Notes: a model not told the origin generated them from the sequence alone. A stretch of 30,759 nt of DNA from Pelargonium cotyledonis (GCA_036897625.1 JAYMTA010000349.1:1-30759), one strand, 5' to 3'; positions 1 to 11,142 are shown, numbered from the stretch's first letter. Numbers and translations: made by a program.

Positions 1-69
1 CCACCCTCTACAAGATCCGCCACTCTCTATAGAGATTTTGTCTGTCAATATTTTCTTCATTTCTTGCTC

Positions 70-77
70 TATAAATA
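70..77 (+). promoter_or_regulatory. TATA-box-like TATAAATA
   Basis: A perfect TATAAATA stands 183 bases before the reductase last exon. It would be a normal core promoter if a first exon followed, but the next coding sequence is the last exon of the reductase family. It may be a chance AT-rich match, or the promoter of an internally deleted copy. Confidence 0.2.
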
Positions 78-260
78 AGAGTTTCGTATGCATGTAAATC
101 ATCAATTTCATTACACAAAAATATATTTGCTCCAACTGAATTGATGGAATATAGTTCATGGCAATCATCAGTAAAAAGTGACAAGTATATGATAGTTATC
201 TGTAATTTACCCTTAAATCAATGACGGACAACAATTAGGTAACAATGATTTTGGTTGCAG

Positions 261-619
261 CTGTTTATGTGGATGAAGATGATATTGCAGGATACACGAT
301 AAAAACAATTGATGATCCAAGAACACTGAACAAAACTGTGTACATTGCTCCGCCGGAAAATGTTGTATCGCAGAGGGAGCTGGTTGAGATGTGGGAAAAG
401 CTTATTGGGAAGACCCTAGAAAAGACATGTATTTCAGGAGAAGATTTTGTAGCATCCATGGAAGATATGGACCTTGCAGGGAAGGTAGGAGTTGGACATT
501 TCTATCACATATACTATGAAGGATGTTTAGTGTTTGAGGGACAAGAACCAGAAGCTTCAAAGCTCTATCCAGAGGTTCACTATACCAGAATGAATGAATA
601 TTTGAAAACATATGTCTAA
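261..619 (+). CDS. Isoflavone reductase-like / eugenol synthase-like NADPH reductase, last exon (partial)
   Basis: This 119-residue C-terminal exon belongs to the atypical short-chain reductases (PIP family: phenylcoumaran benzylic ether reductase, isoflavone reductase, eugenol synthase). These are cytosolic enzymes that use NADPH to reduce phenylpropanoid or isoflavonoid substrates. Recognisable segments are VDEDDIAGYTIK, DDPRTLNKTVYI, PPENVVSQRELVEMWEKLIG and the terminal SKLYPEVHYTRMNEYL. The exon follows a good acceptor (ttttggttgcag ending at 260). Its first two bases complete a split codon, giving the usual Ala-Val-Tyr/Phe before VDEDD. The stop is TAA at 617-619. The Rossmann NADPH-binding half (GxxGxxG) and the catalytic lysine exon are not in the window. 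They may lie before base 1 or may be lost, so whether the gene is intact cannot be judged. The exact substrate cannot be assigned from this exon. Confidence 0.85.
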
Positions 620-659
620 CTTTCTATCTATCATATTAAAATTCCATCGTCATGCCAAG

Positions 660-742
660 TGACAAGTAGCTTAAGACGTTTGCTTCTATTGATGTATCAG
701 GTTCGAGTCTCTATTGTTACGCTCGCTTATAAATAAATAAAA
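660..742 (+). repeat. Possible SINE remnant (tRNA-like B box)
   Basis: The interval between the reductase stop (619) and the convergent MYB-CC stop (931) is 311 bases with no gene. It holds a pol III B-box-like motif, GGTTCGAGTC, at 700-709. About 20 bases later an A-rich AAATAAATAAAAG tail follows, as in degraded plant SINEs. No convincing A box or cloverleaf can be drawn, so this is a weak call. The rest of the interval is probably the two 3' untranslated regions. Confidence 0.3.
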
Positions 743-930
743 GCACATCAAATTCAACAAGAGATATTTATAATTTGGGGTACAGTTGAAAAGTTTGATA
801 CAATGACAATACCACTCGACTCCCACTTAAACTATTATGGAGTACTCCAGTTTAGCTCATCTCTAACCATCCTACACCAAAATTCTTTGATTAATCTCAT
901 CATATACTCAAAGAATCTTGGGTTCAAAAC

Positions 931-2763
931 TCAACTCCATTTCACACCAAGAAAGTCACAATTACCATTAGAATTCAAGTCAAAATGTATAGGCCGTCCT
1001 TCAATCTTAACTACTTGTTTACTATCATTGATGTCTTTTCTCTCCTCTTCATCTTCTTCTTCTTCAAATATTCTGAAAGCAGCTGCACCATGGCTCTTCT
1101 TGCAGACAAGATCATTCAACCTCATTATGTTCTCTTTCGCGCCTTCTTCGTTCATGTTCTCCATGAGACTCGACAGAGCCATGTTGAAGTCAGTTAGCTG
1201 AGCTTTTGTTGCTTCTAGGCTAATTCCGGCGCCATTCATGTCTAGTGACAGGCTTGTCTGAGCTTTCTCCAATATGGCATGCAAGTACTTCCCTTGCGCT
1301 TCGATTCTCATCTGCAATTTCCTCTGTACCTGTTGATTTGTTGCAAAACATGATATCAAGATTTAGCTACCATCATCAGAGTTCACAACCAAGAAGAAAA
1401 CACATGATTCTTGGTGGCCTATGTATACCTCAAGCTGTTCTTGTAATCTTTTCTGCACTTCAATCTGGCACTTTAGTGCCTCTGCTATTGGGATTTCACT
1501 GTTTTGAATGGTTAAAGAAGCAGTGTTGATGTCAGAATTGAGAAGTGAAGTAATTGCTAATCAGAGCAGATCCATAAAGACACTAGCAACATTGACACAA
1601 AAGAATTTGACACTTTCGTATCTTGCAACAGATTTGCAGGGCCTGTTTTGTTACGGCCGTTTCCAAAAAACATGTTTACAGCAAACTGGAAAACTAATTT
1701 AGTTGCACAATTTACCAAATGTAAAAGTAAATAGTTAAAAATGAAAAACTGATGGATAATGTTTCCATTAAACAGATATTCTAAATTCTCCAAAATTTTC
1801 GAAGATAACAAAAGATGAAATCTGTTTTTTCAACTAAACGGACTCTTGTATTCACAAAGAAGTTAACAAACCAACATAAAACTTGAATCCATGATGGTGA
1901 TTCCAAAGCCAGTGTTTTCAGTTTAATTTAATAACACAATCATATTTATGTATGACTTTATTTCCAAGTAGCCAAGTCTAATGGGTTATTATTACTTTTA
2001 TTGACATGAACAAATATGGGAAGAAATAAAAGGTACAGTGAACATCAATGATTGTACAAACCCTTGTTCATTTCCACTGTTTGATAAAGTGGCACTTGTC
2101 CCCTGATTGCTGAAATGCACATAGGACCCCCCTACAAACATTAGAAAGAAACCAATAATCAGTTATTCAATCTACAAAGAAAAAGCGAAGAAGCGTAGTA
2201 GCCATTAGGTCTCAAGTTCGAATCTTGATATCGCTGGTAAAAAAAAAGAGGCAGAGCAGAGACAGAGCAATATATATAGCACTACTCACCACACTTATTT
2301 CTGTGCTGTTCTAAAGTGCCCTGTTTTCGCGCCTGTTGTCCAAGCCTATACTTCTGTATAGTACATCAAGAACCAGATCAAAATCATCAAATTCACAACC
2401 CTTCAAATGGTAGCAAAAATTAAAAAGAGAGTGAATTAAGATATAGGTACCTGTAAATGGCTTTTGAGATGGTACAAGGTCAATCCCTTCATGCCCATTA
2501 GCCTCAACACCGACTTGGGAGTTGCTTCTGAGAACCAAATCCATATTAAAAACAAAGTAAATTTTATCCTTCTGCTCAAATGATTAAAAAGACTTACTGT
2601 CAGGGCCGCCAAGCTTAGTGACTGCATCGACAAAGCGATCATGAAGATCCGCAGTCCATCGCAGTCTCGGCTTGGGGTATCTGGTCATCACCACCCCATT
2701 CTCGGACCCGAAACCACCGCCACCTCCTCCGCCCATCCCGCCGCCGCCAAACATGCTCTCCAT
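931..2763 (-). CDS. MYB-CC (PHR/PHL-type, G2-like) transcription factor, complete, 6 exons, 281 aa
   Basis: This is a nuclear DNA-binding protein of the GARP MYB-CC family, which includes the phosphate-starvation regulators PHR1 and PHL. Exons on the minus strand are 2763-2598, 2527-2451, 2353-2290, 2131-2062, 1498-1429 and 1329-931. All have GT..AG borders and phases that join cleanly. Residues 5-19 are glycine-rich. The single MYB repeat spans about 30-85, from PKPRLRWTADLHDRFVDAV through KATPKSVLRLMG to the SHLQKYR signature (78-84). The MYB-CC coiled coil covers about 127-175, with RLQEQLE (143-149) matching the LHEQLE motif, followed by RKLQMRIEAQGKYL. An acidic EEEEDEEE run and a tail ending GVKWS follow. 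The start is the first in-frame ATG at 2763. An upstream in-frame TTG at 2808 is not credible. The closest relatives from memory are PHL8-type proteins, but the subclade is not resolved. Confidence 0.92.
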
Positions 2764-3355
2764 CAAAGCGCTGACCACCTGATATATATCTACTTGTAGC
2801 TCTGCCAATATATACGACTTGACCTCCTTTTCTTTATCTTGAAAAGCAAATTCGAAATTCTCGGAGCGGCTTTTGCTTTTCTTCTTTTTGCCTTTAAATC
2901 CCCATATCTTTTATTTTCTCAAGAAGACCCAAAAGTAGCAAGAAGAAGAAGAAGAAGATCAACTCCGGGAGGTCCCAAAAGCAAATTAAAGCTGGTGAGA
3001 GAATGTGGAAAAAGAGAGAGATGTACGTACGTGTACATAACAAGCCGCGTTAGTTACTGAGAGAATAATTATAATATGTTTATGTATATGTCCTGTTGTT
3101 TTTGGTAACGTCCAAGAAACTCAACAACACTACTGGTGCAACAACAGGCACAGAAATATGAAAAACAGCCTGTTTTGTTTTTTGTTTCATCAACCTCCGG
3201 TTAATTATTATTTTATATACTCAAAACCAGAGGAAAGCTCGGCGACGAATCTGAAGCAACATGATACTCCAAAAATAGTAAATTATATCCACCGCCCATC
3301 GGAGATCAGGAAAGGAAAGAGGAGTGCCACGTAGGCGTAGATGCATGCCAGCGTG

Positions 3356-3546
3356 GAATATTCGCCGGCAAATGAGGGAAGAGAATATTCGGGGAGTCAC
3401 GTGGCAGGCACGTCCACGGGATGGTGAGAAATTAATTTAAAAAAAGAGGTGGTCATGTCAAGAAGAGACGGTGGTGGAGGTGGTGGTCCCGGCGAGGGAG
3501 GACACGTTTCGAAACCTCCGTGAGCGACGGAGGATGGAGAATATTC
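3356..3546. promoter_or_regulatory. Three identical GAATATTC palindromes (P1BS-type / HSE-like)
   Basis: GAATATTC occurs at 3356-3363, 3383-3390 and 3539-3546, about 590-780 bases upstream of the MYB-CC start codon. Each copy fits GNATATNC, the P1BS element bound by PHR1-type MYB-CC proteins, so autoregulation is a natural hypothesis. Each also fits the minimal heat-shock pair nGAAnnTTCn, so the motif alone does not decide which factor binds. Confidence 0.5.
3398..3403. promoter_or_regulatory. G-box / ABRE core CACGTG
   Basis: CACGTG sits in the context GTCACGTGGCAGG, eight bases after the second GAATATTC palindrome. CACGT-type cores lie nearby (GCCACGTAGG at about 3327, GCACGTCC at about 3409, GACACGTTTC at about 3502). 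This context fits bZIP/bHLH binding and suggests a composite upstream regulatory module. Confidence 0.45.
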
Positions 3547-4514
3547 TCTATCAGTTTGGGGGACCGAATGGGCCATCTGCTCAGCCCATGCTCTGTTTCT
3601 TGTTTCTTTTTTTTTTTTTTGTTTGTTAGATTTAAATATGCATAACTCAGCTCTCAGATACGATCACCGGAGATTAAACAAATGGTGGTGATGAAGAGAT
3701 CGTGTATTATAAAAAGTCAGGTAATGAGGGAAATTTATATTCTTGTGGCCGCACCACAAATATATATATATGCTCATCTCACCTATGCTTTTGTGTGTGT
3801 TCATTTGATTCCTTATTGTAAAGAATGTAAATAATAGAAGGTTTGTAAATTGGGTGGGAGGGTGTTGTTGATTGTGACACACAATGACTTGGTCTGTATA
3901 CAGCCATATATGTTAAGTGAAATCAAGCACTCTAAGCTTTAAAATGTTTCGAGTTTCGGTGGTTACTGAACTATCTCAATTTTGTATCCCAATCTCATCA
4001 AAATGGCAATTTTTAAGAAAGATTGAAAGGGTCACAAACAGTCTCGCTTAGAAGTCAATCTCCATAGACAAAATTACACTTTTTCGTGTGACTAAAATCG
4101 TGATAGTTCACTACAAACATACTATACAATAAAACTATTAAATAAACACATAACACCAAAATTCAACGAGATTCAGCTAATTTGCATCTACATTGGCAAT
4201 CCCTCTTTGTTTGTCCCTTTTCTCGAAGAAAAGAAAAAACACATTCGTCTTTGTTCACATTGAGATGTGATAATCACACAAAAAAATACACAAGTAGCCT
4301 GTTTTTTTAGTCACAGGACCGCTAAAAAAAATTATGTTTAGGTAAGTGTGTAAAATTTTGACTATTGCTTATAAGATACCGATTCATCGTACACGACTTC
4401 CTTGTTGCTGAATCAAAATTTCAATTTAAGAACGCATTGTCATTTATTTTGTTTGTAGAACATATTCAACTCTTCATGTCATTTTTGTTATCAAAGGCCT
4501 ACAAGATCAAAGAA

Positions 4515-4577
4515 ACTAATGATCATAATCTCCTAGAAACCAAGAAGTTAATGATCATAACTGCCTAGAAACCAAAA
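4515..4577. repeat. Short tandem duplication, two copies of about 36 bp
   Basis: The unit TAATGATCATAA followed by CTCCTAGAAACCAA or CTGCCTAGAAACCAA occurs twice in a row. A poly-A tract follows. No coding potential was recognised. Confidence 0.6.
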
Positions 4578-4703
4578 AAAAAAAAAAATAGTGCTCTTAA
4601 GACACGTTTGGCTCGAGTATTCTAAATGGTAAGAATAAAATAGGCCAGAAGCGAATGTCTTCCACTCCAGTGCAAGCAAATTTTACATGGCATTCCCAAA
4701 GTT

Positions 4704-7427
4704 TTAAGCACAGAAACCTAGCTTCTTCATGACCTTCGCATATCCTGGAGAGACAATAGAAGGTTGTCTAAGTCTATGTTTGGATTTCTTCGACTGCATA
4801 TAAACAAAATATTGTCAATTTCATGTCAGCTCAATAGAAACATGTGTAAAGTTTTTTATTCTATATTGCAATATGTGAAAAAAAAAATGTGAAACTTCTA
4901 AGAAGAAAAGTCCATAATTCATAACCATGTTTGTGTTCAGAGAATCAGAGAGAACAAACTACTCGGATGACGTGGCGTGACTGACCTTAGTCATTTTGAC
5001 ATAGACCTGATCATTCTGCAACTTGAGCAGATGCAAGTTAATCCCCACCAATAACTTATGATGAAGAGGAGGGTAAAAGATGTCCTTTCTCTTGGGCAGT
5101 TTAGTGATTCAAAATTACTTGCACCCTTTTTTGTGCCAAATGAAACTACTTGTGCAACAAACAAAATTTTCATAATGAGCTTTTAAGAAACAACGTTCTC
5201 ATATGATCCTATCCACTACTCTTCAATCATTTCACTAAGACATACATGCCAAAAACCGTGCTAGTCAGAATGTATCACAATGACAACAAAGACCCTAAAG
5301 GGATGAACTTCATATAATGATCATCCTTTTGTTGCAACTAACACTTAATGGTCATCTAACTAAAGACCATAATCAATTACAAAGCAATTGACCACCACAA
5401 GTTGATAGAGGATTATACTTTAGATTACTTATTATGCTGCTTGCCCTTAAAATGAACCACGATAGTGGCACAAGCAAGACCACTCTCCTTTATGATTCAA
5501 AGTCTGCAATGCTATGTAGGTTCTATTGTCGTGTCACTAATACTGCAATACTGTTTGTGAAACTACGGAAATACATTAACTTTTTTCAGTAGAAATTGTC
5601 CAGCCAAATTAAGGAATACTACGGTACTCCGCAATCATAGAATGAACTGAAAAGTGACATATCCCATCATGAAGCATATGTTTAACCACAAAACTTTGAG
5701 TGACCATGACCATCAATTTTCTTCACTTTGGATAAGCTCGTTGTGGGATAGTACAGATTGAATTTGAACATCAAGTTTTCACGAGATAGTAAGAGAAACC
5801 TTAAACCATTTGGAAGTGCTGCCTACATGTCCTACATTTAATGATACATTGCACTCCCTATATCCCAAAATGAGCGTCCCCTTTCCAATTTTGATAATAA
5901 TCAAGAATACGCTAGTTAGTAGGGTTGGAAACTTGAACTCTCCCCTTATACCCCCTCGCATCCGTGTTGTGACAAACTCAGTAGGTTCTAAGTTCTAACT
6001 AATTTATCTGAGAAATATTGTTGGTAATTCATACATAACTAACTTATTGAAAAAAGATAGTGGACACTCATTTTGGGACATTTTTTACAATAGAAAAAGT
6101 GGGAGTACCATGTTTTTCAATGGAACTACGTTTTACTTTTAGAAGTAAAAACTATCCCTATGCTTGAATATGGAGACAACATTGACGACCCTAAATTATG
6201 TCCGGGACTTCAAAAAAGCCAAATATTTTCACAAGACTTCACTGCTCTGATTTTGGATACTAAAATCTAATATGCAAGAAATGAGGTGCATTTGATGGAT
6301 CCTATATGTTGGAACTATTATATCATAAGTGCATGTTTATATTTATAGTTCTTTGCATTGGCATTAGCTCTCATACCTGCTTGGTAAAAGATTTAGCTTA
6401 ATTGAAACTTGTTAGGGGTAAGACCTATTTAGAATTTTCAGAATACAGACTAGTAGCTCTGGCTGGGTCACAATTTACAGCTACAAGGTATTTATTCCAA
6501 AAGGCCCGCAATTTAGATTAAACCAAAGGAGACTCGCCAACACAGAAGAACATGCAGCACTTTAGAATGCCACAATATATTAGGACAACTAAGGTAAACT
6601 TATGTTTTTCTGTTGTGCTTCTACCAAGTTTCTCGTATAAGCTATTGTTCCTCTAGCCTCATCCAAAAATTTGGGGACAACTACACAATAATCAACTTAA
6701 TTTCAAATAGTGATTAAATAGAAAACATCGGATCACAAGAATTGTAAAAGAGTATTAACATTTAACACCCAATGCGAAGGGACATACCTTCTGATGGGCA
6801 TTGTGCCGCTTCCCCGCCCTCCATCGCCGAATAGTTCCATCACTCAAAGTCCTAAACCTGGATTTAAAAGACCTAAACCCCCAATTTCGAAAAACAGGGA
6901 ATAAATAAACAGATCACAGTTAGCAACAGTTTACAAAAGAGAACCAGACAGAACCTCTCCACAGAAGCATAAGAACTTACGAGTAACATTTGATTTTGAT
7001 CTTCTTAACCTTAGAAACAGCTGGAGTCATGGGAAATTTCCACTTCTTCCTCTCTCTGGCAGAAACATGCCGCACTTGAAGCAACTACACAGTCAAGAAA
7101 TGAAATTAAAAACTTCCATTAACAAAAAAGAGAGTTTTTTTTTTTTTTCTCAGCATCCAAACAAATAAGGTAAGAACCCTAACATACCGAGAGAGAGGGA
7201 GAGAAAGATGGAGCGGCGTGAATTGGCAGAGAGCGATGGAGTGGTGGAGAAGGCGAAGAGAGAGATGGATTGAGGATGGATCTAAAGAGGCCGAAATTGC
7301 GAGAAGGTTGGAGAAGGTGCGGAGAGCATGGGAGGAGGAGGCGGCGAGAAGAGGAGGAAAGAGAGGGACTGGTTTGGGAAGAGTGAGCGGCCAAAGACCG
7401 GAGCTTTGAGCAACATCTCTGCATCAT
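4704..7427 (-). CDS. MRPL35: Organellar (probably mitochondrial) large-subunit ribosomal protein bL35, complete, 4 exons, 172 aa
   Basis: This is a structural protein of the large subunit of an organellar ribosome. Minus-strand exons are 7427-7188, 7084-6981, 6872-6788 and 4793-4704, all with GT..AG introns and matching phases. Residues 1-80 are rich in Ser, Arg, Leu and Pro with almost no acidic residues, as in a mitochondrial presequence. The basic L35 domain follows: KKIKIKCYSSFKSRFRTLSDG, then TIRRWRAGKRHNAHQK, the equivalent of the bacterial V-R-R-A-G-K-x-H segment. The end is SKKSKHRLRQPSIVSPGYAK and VMKKLGFCA. The start is the first of two adjacent ATG codons. Intron 3 is 2 kb and carries a Stowaway MITE. 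Mitochondrial rather than plastid location is inferred from the leader and the general similarity to the plant mitochondrial L35. Confidence 0.92.
5854..6105. mobile_element. Stowaway-like MITE in bL35 intron 3
   Basis: The left end CTCCC..ATCCCAAAATGAGCGTCC is mirrored on the right by GGACACTCATTTTGGGACA..GTGGGAG. TA follows the right end and CA precedes the left, a degraded TA target duplication. The ends match the plant Stowaway (Tc1/mariner) consensus CTCCCTCCGTCCC. The interior resembles the copy at 22578-22790, including the shared stretch ending GGTAATTCATACATAACTAA. There is no coding capacity. Confidence 0.75.
7175..7183. promoter_or_regulatory. Telo-box-like AACCCTAAC in bL35 intron 1
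   Basis: A telomere-repeat-like motif lies within 13 bases of the first splice donor of the ribosomal-protein gene. Telo-boxes are common near the 5' ends of plant translation-machinery genes, usually together with site II motifs such as the TGGGCT at 7502. The functional role here is inferred from position and gene class. Confidence 0.35.
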
Positions 7428-8589
7428 TAGCCACTTTCAGGCTCTGCGTGACCTTGTTCGGTTTCAGTGGCCGCACTGTTGTGTATATGTGATTTGAGCC
7501 TTGGGCTTGGAGGACGATGACGATTGCCAAACAGCCTATTTGGGGAAAAGGGTTACTTTTCAGGAACGGAAATTTCTTTTCGTTGGCTCAGGATTGTCAC
7601 ATTCTGGTTTAGTGAACATAAACTCTAAATTATTTGTGATCCTACCCAACAAAATCACAAGTTTTATGACAGATAAAAACATGATACGTGGTGCCCGAGC
7701 GTCACGTCATCATCACATAAGGGGACAGGTCCACAAACTCATCTCCGGCCCATAGCCACATCGACTCATGCTCAGATCATATATTCGTGGACTTGTCCGA
7801 AAAACCATGACATTGCGGGCTAGTTTTCCGACCTCAATCGAAGAATGAGACACGCGCCCAAGGAAGAAACGAATCAAGACCCGGCAAAGCCACTGTTGTT
7901 TTCTCACAAAATGAATGTTTTGTTTTGGGGCACCGATGAAGATAATGTATAGTTAGAATATCATTCACAATTTTAAAAATAGTATGAGGATCAATTATGA
8001 TATGAGTGAATAGTTGGAGTACTGTACATGATTTTAAAAATAGAATGACAGATCAATTATGATATGAATGTATAGTTGTTTTTTTTTTTTTTTTTTTTTT
8101 TTTTAATGAAGCCCAGCTGTTTTAGTGAAGCTAAAAAATGTCTATGCTTTGCGGGCCTTATTCTGAAGTTTGAAGCCCATGCTTTCTTGTCCTTTGCTGT
8201 TCAAATGCATTTTGAGCTTTCAATACAATAACCTATTGAGCATTATTCAAGCTGATTTTTTCTTCTGCAGTAACTTTAATTTGTCATTTGATGCATGTAA
8301 GGCCTCTGATATTCTAGGTATATCTAAAAAATGATAAAATTGGAGTACTGTTACAGAATATTTAAATCCAGCCATGATATCCGTGCTAAAATTGGCTCTC
8401 TTTTTCTTCTGTGTACTTTCTTTTGGGTAGAATTATAGTGTCTACACCTAAAGAAACATCACTGAATAACTCAAAGGAAAGTTTGTGAGTGTAGTTACTT
8501 TATAGGCGTGAGCCTTGTTTAACTTGTTATTATTAGTTCCACTGAAAGCTACTAATGCTTGGTTGGGACCTTTCTTTTTTGTCTAACAG
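7428..8589. other. Intergenic region between bL35 promoter and SABRE fragment
   Basis: No gene is recognised. The first part is the bL35 promoter. At 7723-7734 and 7787-7798 there is an inverted repeat (GGACAGGTCCAC / GTGGACTTGTCC). Two diverged tandem units sharing ATTTTAAAAATAG and GATCAATTATGATATGA lie in about 7945-8075, followed by 26 T at 8079-8104. No upstream SABRE exon is visible before 8590, so the left boundary of the SABRE segment lies somewhere in this interval or its flanking intron. Confidence 0.55.
7502..7507. promoter_or_regulatory. Site II-type TGGGCT upstream of bL35
   Basis: TGGGCT lies 75 bases upstream of the bL35 start codon. TGGGCC/T site II elements bind TCP factors in promoters of plant ribosomal and mitochondrial-protein genes. 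A further GGCCCA is at about 7747. Six-base motifs are common, so confidence rests on position and gene class. Confidence 0.35.
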
Positions 8590-9018
8590 GGTAGATTTCT
8601 GCTTGCTGCTGTTAGTGGCCGGGTTTTAGCTCGTACATTCCATTCAGTTGTTCAGGTTGGCCATGAGATGATTGAAAAAGCGCTTGGTACGGAAAATGCC
8701 AAGATTCCTGATGTTCAACCTGAAATGACGTGGAAACGCATGGAGTTGTCTGTGATGTTGGAGCATGTTCAAGCTCATGTTGCACCAACTGATGTTGATC
8801 CAGGGGCAGGAGTACAGTGGCTTCCAAAAATTCAAAGGCGCTCTCCAAAAGTAAAGCGTACTGGTGCCCTGTTAGAAAGAGTGTTTACACCTTGTGATAT
8901 GTTCTTTCGGTATACAAGACACAAAGGTGGGACTCCAGATTTAAAGGTAAACAGTGTTTTCTCCAATAACTTGTTATTTTGCAATGGTTAGTTTATTTAG
9001 ATGCTGGGATAACTATTA

Positions 9019-9095
9019 CTCCCTCCCATAAGAACTGTCCACTGTTTAGAGGAAATTTGTAAGGAAAGTGGACAATTAGTTTGGGATGGAGGGAG
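9019..9095. mobile_element. Short Stowaway-like MITE in SABRE-fragment intron 1
   Basis: A 77-base hairpin begins CTCCCTCCCATAAGAACTG and ends TTTGGGATGGAGGGAG. TA flanks both sides (9017-9018 and 9096-9097). The inner arms GTCCACTG and AAGTGGAC also pair. The ends and the TA duplication are typical of plant Tc1/mariner MITEs. A poly-T tract follows. Confidence 0.8.
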
Positions 9096-9299
9096 TACCC
9101 TTTTTTTTTTTTTTTTCTTTTTCCAGTTTCGTTTCATGTGTAGTATATCCCACATTTGACAATTTTGCTTCATGAGCCTGCAGATGAAGCCCTTAAAAGA
9201 AGTCACTTTCAATTCTCATGCTATAACTACAGCAATGACATCGCGCCAGTATCATGTCATGGTGGATGTATTGAAAAATCTTCTTTTTGGACGGCTTCC

Positions 9300-9307
<8 letters not shown>

Positions 9308-9357
<50 letters not shown>
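9308..9357. repeat. (CT)25 microsatellite
   Basis: Fifty bases of perfect CT dinucleotide start five bases after the GT of the exon-2 donor of the SABRE fragment (donor AA|gtaag). It is likely length-polymorphic. Confidence 0.95.
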
Positions 9358-9358
<1 letters not shown>

Positions 9359-11142
9359 AATCATAATGTATGTGTGCATTTTTTCTATTCCAGTATTTAT
9401 GGTGTTGATAATATGTCCATTGACTGCTCTATAAATTTATAAGCATGAAGTTTTTCATTTTGGTTTTATGCAAGGTCGATTAAGGAAGATATAAACCCTG
9501 ATAATAGCTCAGCTGTAACAACCTCACGCCATCATTTTGCTTTAATTAGCCTATAGTATTGGTTTGAATTGAACTTTGACATATTCACATTGAGTTTTTA
9601 CCTGTAGCAGTGAAGTTGTTTTGGTTGACAAGATACATTTCAACCTTCTATTCATCAGTGAAGTTATAAGTTATATGCTCTAATTGTTTCTTCTTGGTAT
9701 AATGAGTTTTCAACTGAAGCAGTGAAGTGAAATTTCAGTAAAAAAGATTTCTTTCTGCCGTTTATTCTTCTCAGACTCAGTATATTGCAGAAAGCTGCTA
9801 TTCATTATTTAGATAAATATATCTTATATATATATATTACTATAAAGTTGATATTTTGAACAAAAATCTGGGCTATTTCTTTTGATGATTGTGTCTCGTT
9901 AGAGCTCTTGCATTCCTCTTGAGCAGTTACTGTCATATTCTGCAATTGAATTGAGTATTATATTCACTTCAGGCCTCGAAAAAGTAGTCTGTCAGTTATT
10001 ACAGAAGAGGAAGACGACGTTGAAGAAGAGGCGGATGAGGTGGTTCCTGATGGTGTAGAAGAAGTAGAAATGGCAAAAATCAACCTCGAACATAAAGAGT
10101 GGGATAAGAATTTGCTTCTTCATGACATCAGGAATCTGTCTCATGGTTGTGATACTTCTGGAGACACAAATCTAGAAAAGGATGGTGACTTGTGGATGGC
10201 AAATGGTGGAAGGTCTTCATTGGTGAGGAACAAGTAAAAATTGTGATGCTAATTTAGTAGTTTTTTTGTGGTCTAAATATCAAGGCTTTTCTATTTATTT
10301 TATAGTTGAAAGGTGATGCTCTCTTTCTTCCTTTGATAGGAAAAGGGTAAAAAGGAGATGGCCTCAGACACAATCTGCCTTAGTGTCATTATACTCGGCT
10401 TTCACAAATCTCTCTTGTGAACAATTTAATACTCCTATATCCCGTTAAAGACCCTATCTCAACAATTCTATCCAATAGAATGTGACTCTCTTTAAATTTC
10501 ACTATGCTATAGCACCCACCCTCTTATGACAGCTTAGATCCAAGTGCACATCCAACCATGATGACTAAGAGGTTTAACTTTTCAGTAACTCTACTGAACT
10601 ATTATTGATTCCAGTAGGAATTTAGAAGAGTATATCAGTTGTAAACATCACAATATGGATAGTGCCATATGACATCATAAATATGCTGCTACGGTTTTTC
10701 CTGGAAGTCTAACATAAAAAATAAATAAAAAACCTGTACCTTCCAGGTGCAAGGATTGAGGAGAGAGCTCGTAAATGCACGAAAATCTAGGAAAGAAGCA
10801 TATGCCTCATTGAGGTCAGCATTGGAAAAGGCTGCTCAAATACGGCTGATGGAGAAGGAGAACAAAAGTCCATCATATGCAATGCGCATATCTATGCACA
10901 TTAGTAAAGTGGTTTGGACCATGCTTGTGGATGGTAAATCTTTTGCTGAAGCCGAGATTAATGAACTGGTAAGTGTATGAATATGGCATTAAAAAATGAT
11001 TTAATGTTTGCTTCATTATCAGCTTGTTACCACCTTCCATAAGGTAATATTTTCTGAGTGGTCATTTTTGTTTCAGTTTGTTCTAGTCCTGCAAATTCTA
11101 GTAATAGATAGAGGACTTAGAAAGTTATTTTGGGGTAAGAAC

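Larger units (their letters stand above)
2764..4703. other. Intergenic region upstream of the MYB-CC gene, downstream of the bL35 gene
   Basis: No gene is visible in these 1.9 kb. The proximal part (2764-3060) is rich in pyrimidine and AAG repeats and is probably the 5' leader and core promoter of the minus-strand MYB-CC gene. The block 3320-3550 is GC-richer and contains G-box and GAATATTC motifs (separate entries). The rest is AT-rich, with poly-T at about 3607-3620 and a TA dinucleotide run near 3762-3771. The part near 4600-4703 would be the 3' flank of the bL35 gene. Confidence 0.6.

Noticed and set aside
803-1201. Plus-strand ORF of 132 codons opposite the MYB-CC last exon
   Set aside because: It is antisense to a well-supported exon, and its Ser-rich translation is what reversed GAA/GAG codons produce.
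2200-2240. AGTTCGAATC B-box-like motif in MYB-CC intron 3 as a tRNA or SINE
   Set aside because: No A box, cloverleaf or repeat partner could be drawn. Only a short A-rich tail follows.
2584-2808. Longer MYB-CC start at 2808
   Set aside because: The codon there is TTG. The first in-frame ATG is at 2763, and plant initiation at TTG is improbable.
2839-3060. Plus-strand ORF of 73 codons
   Set aside because: It lies in the probable MYB-CC leader. Its Arg run comes from an AGA/AAG microsatellite and no family resemblance was seen.
7282-7755. ORFs on both strands around the bL35 first exon and promoter
   Set aside because: They overlap the supported exon or promoter and show no domain.
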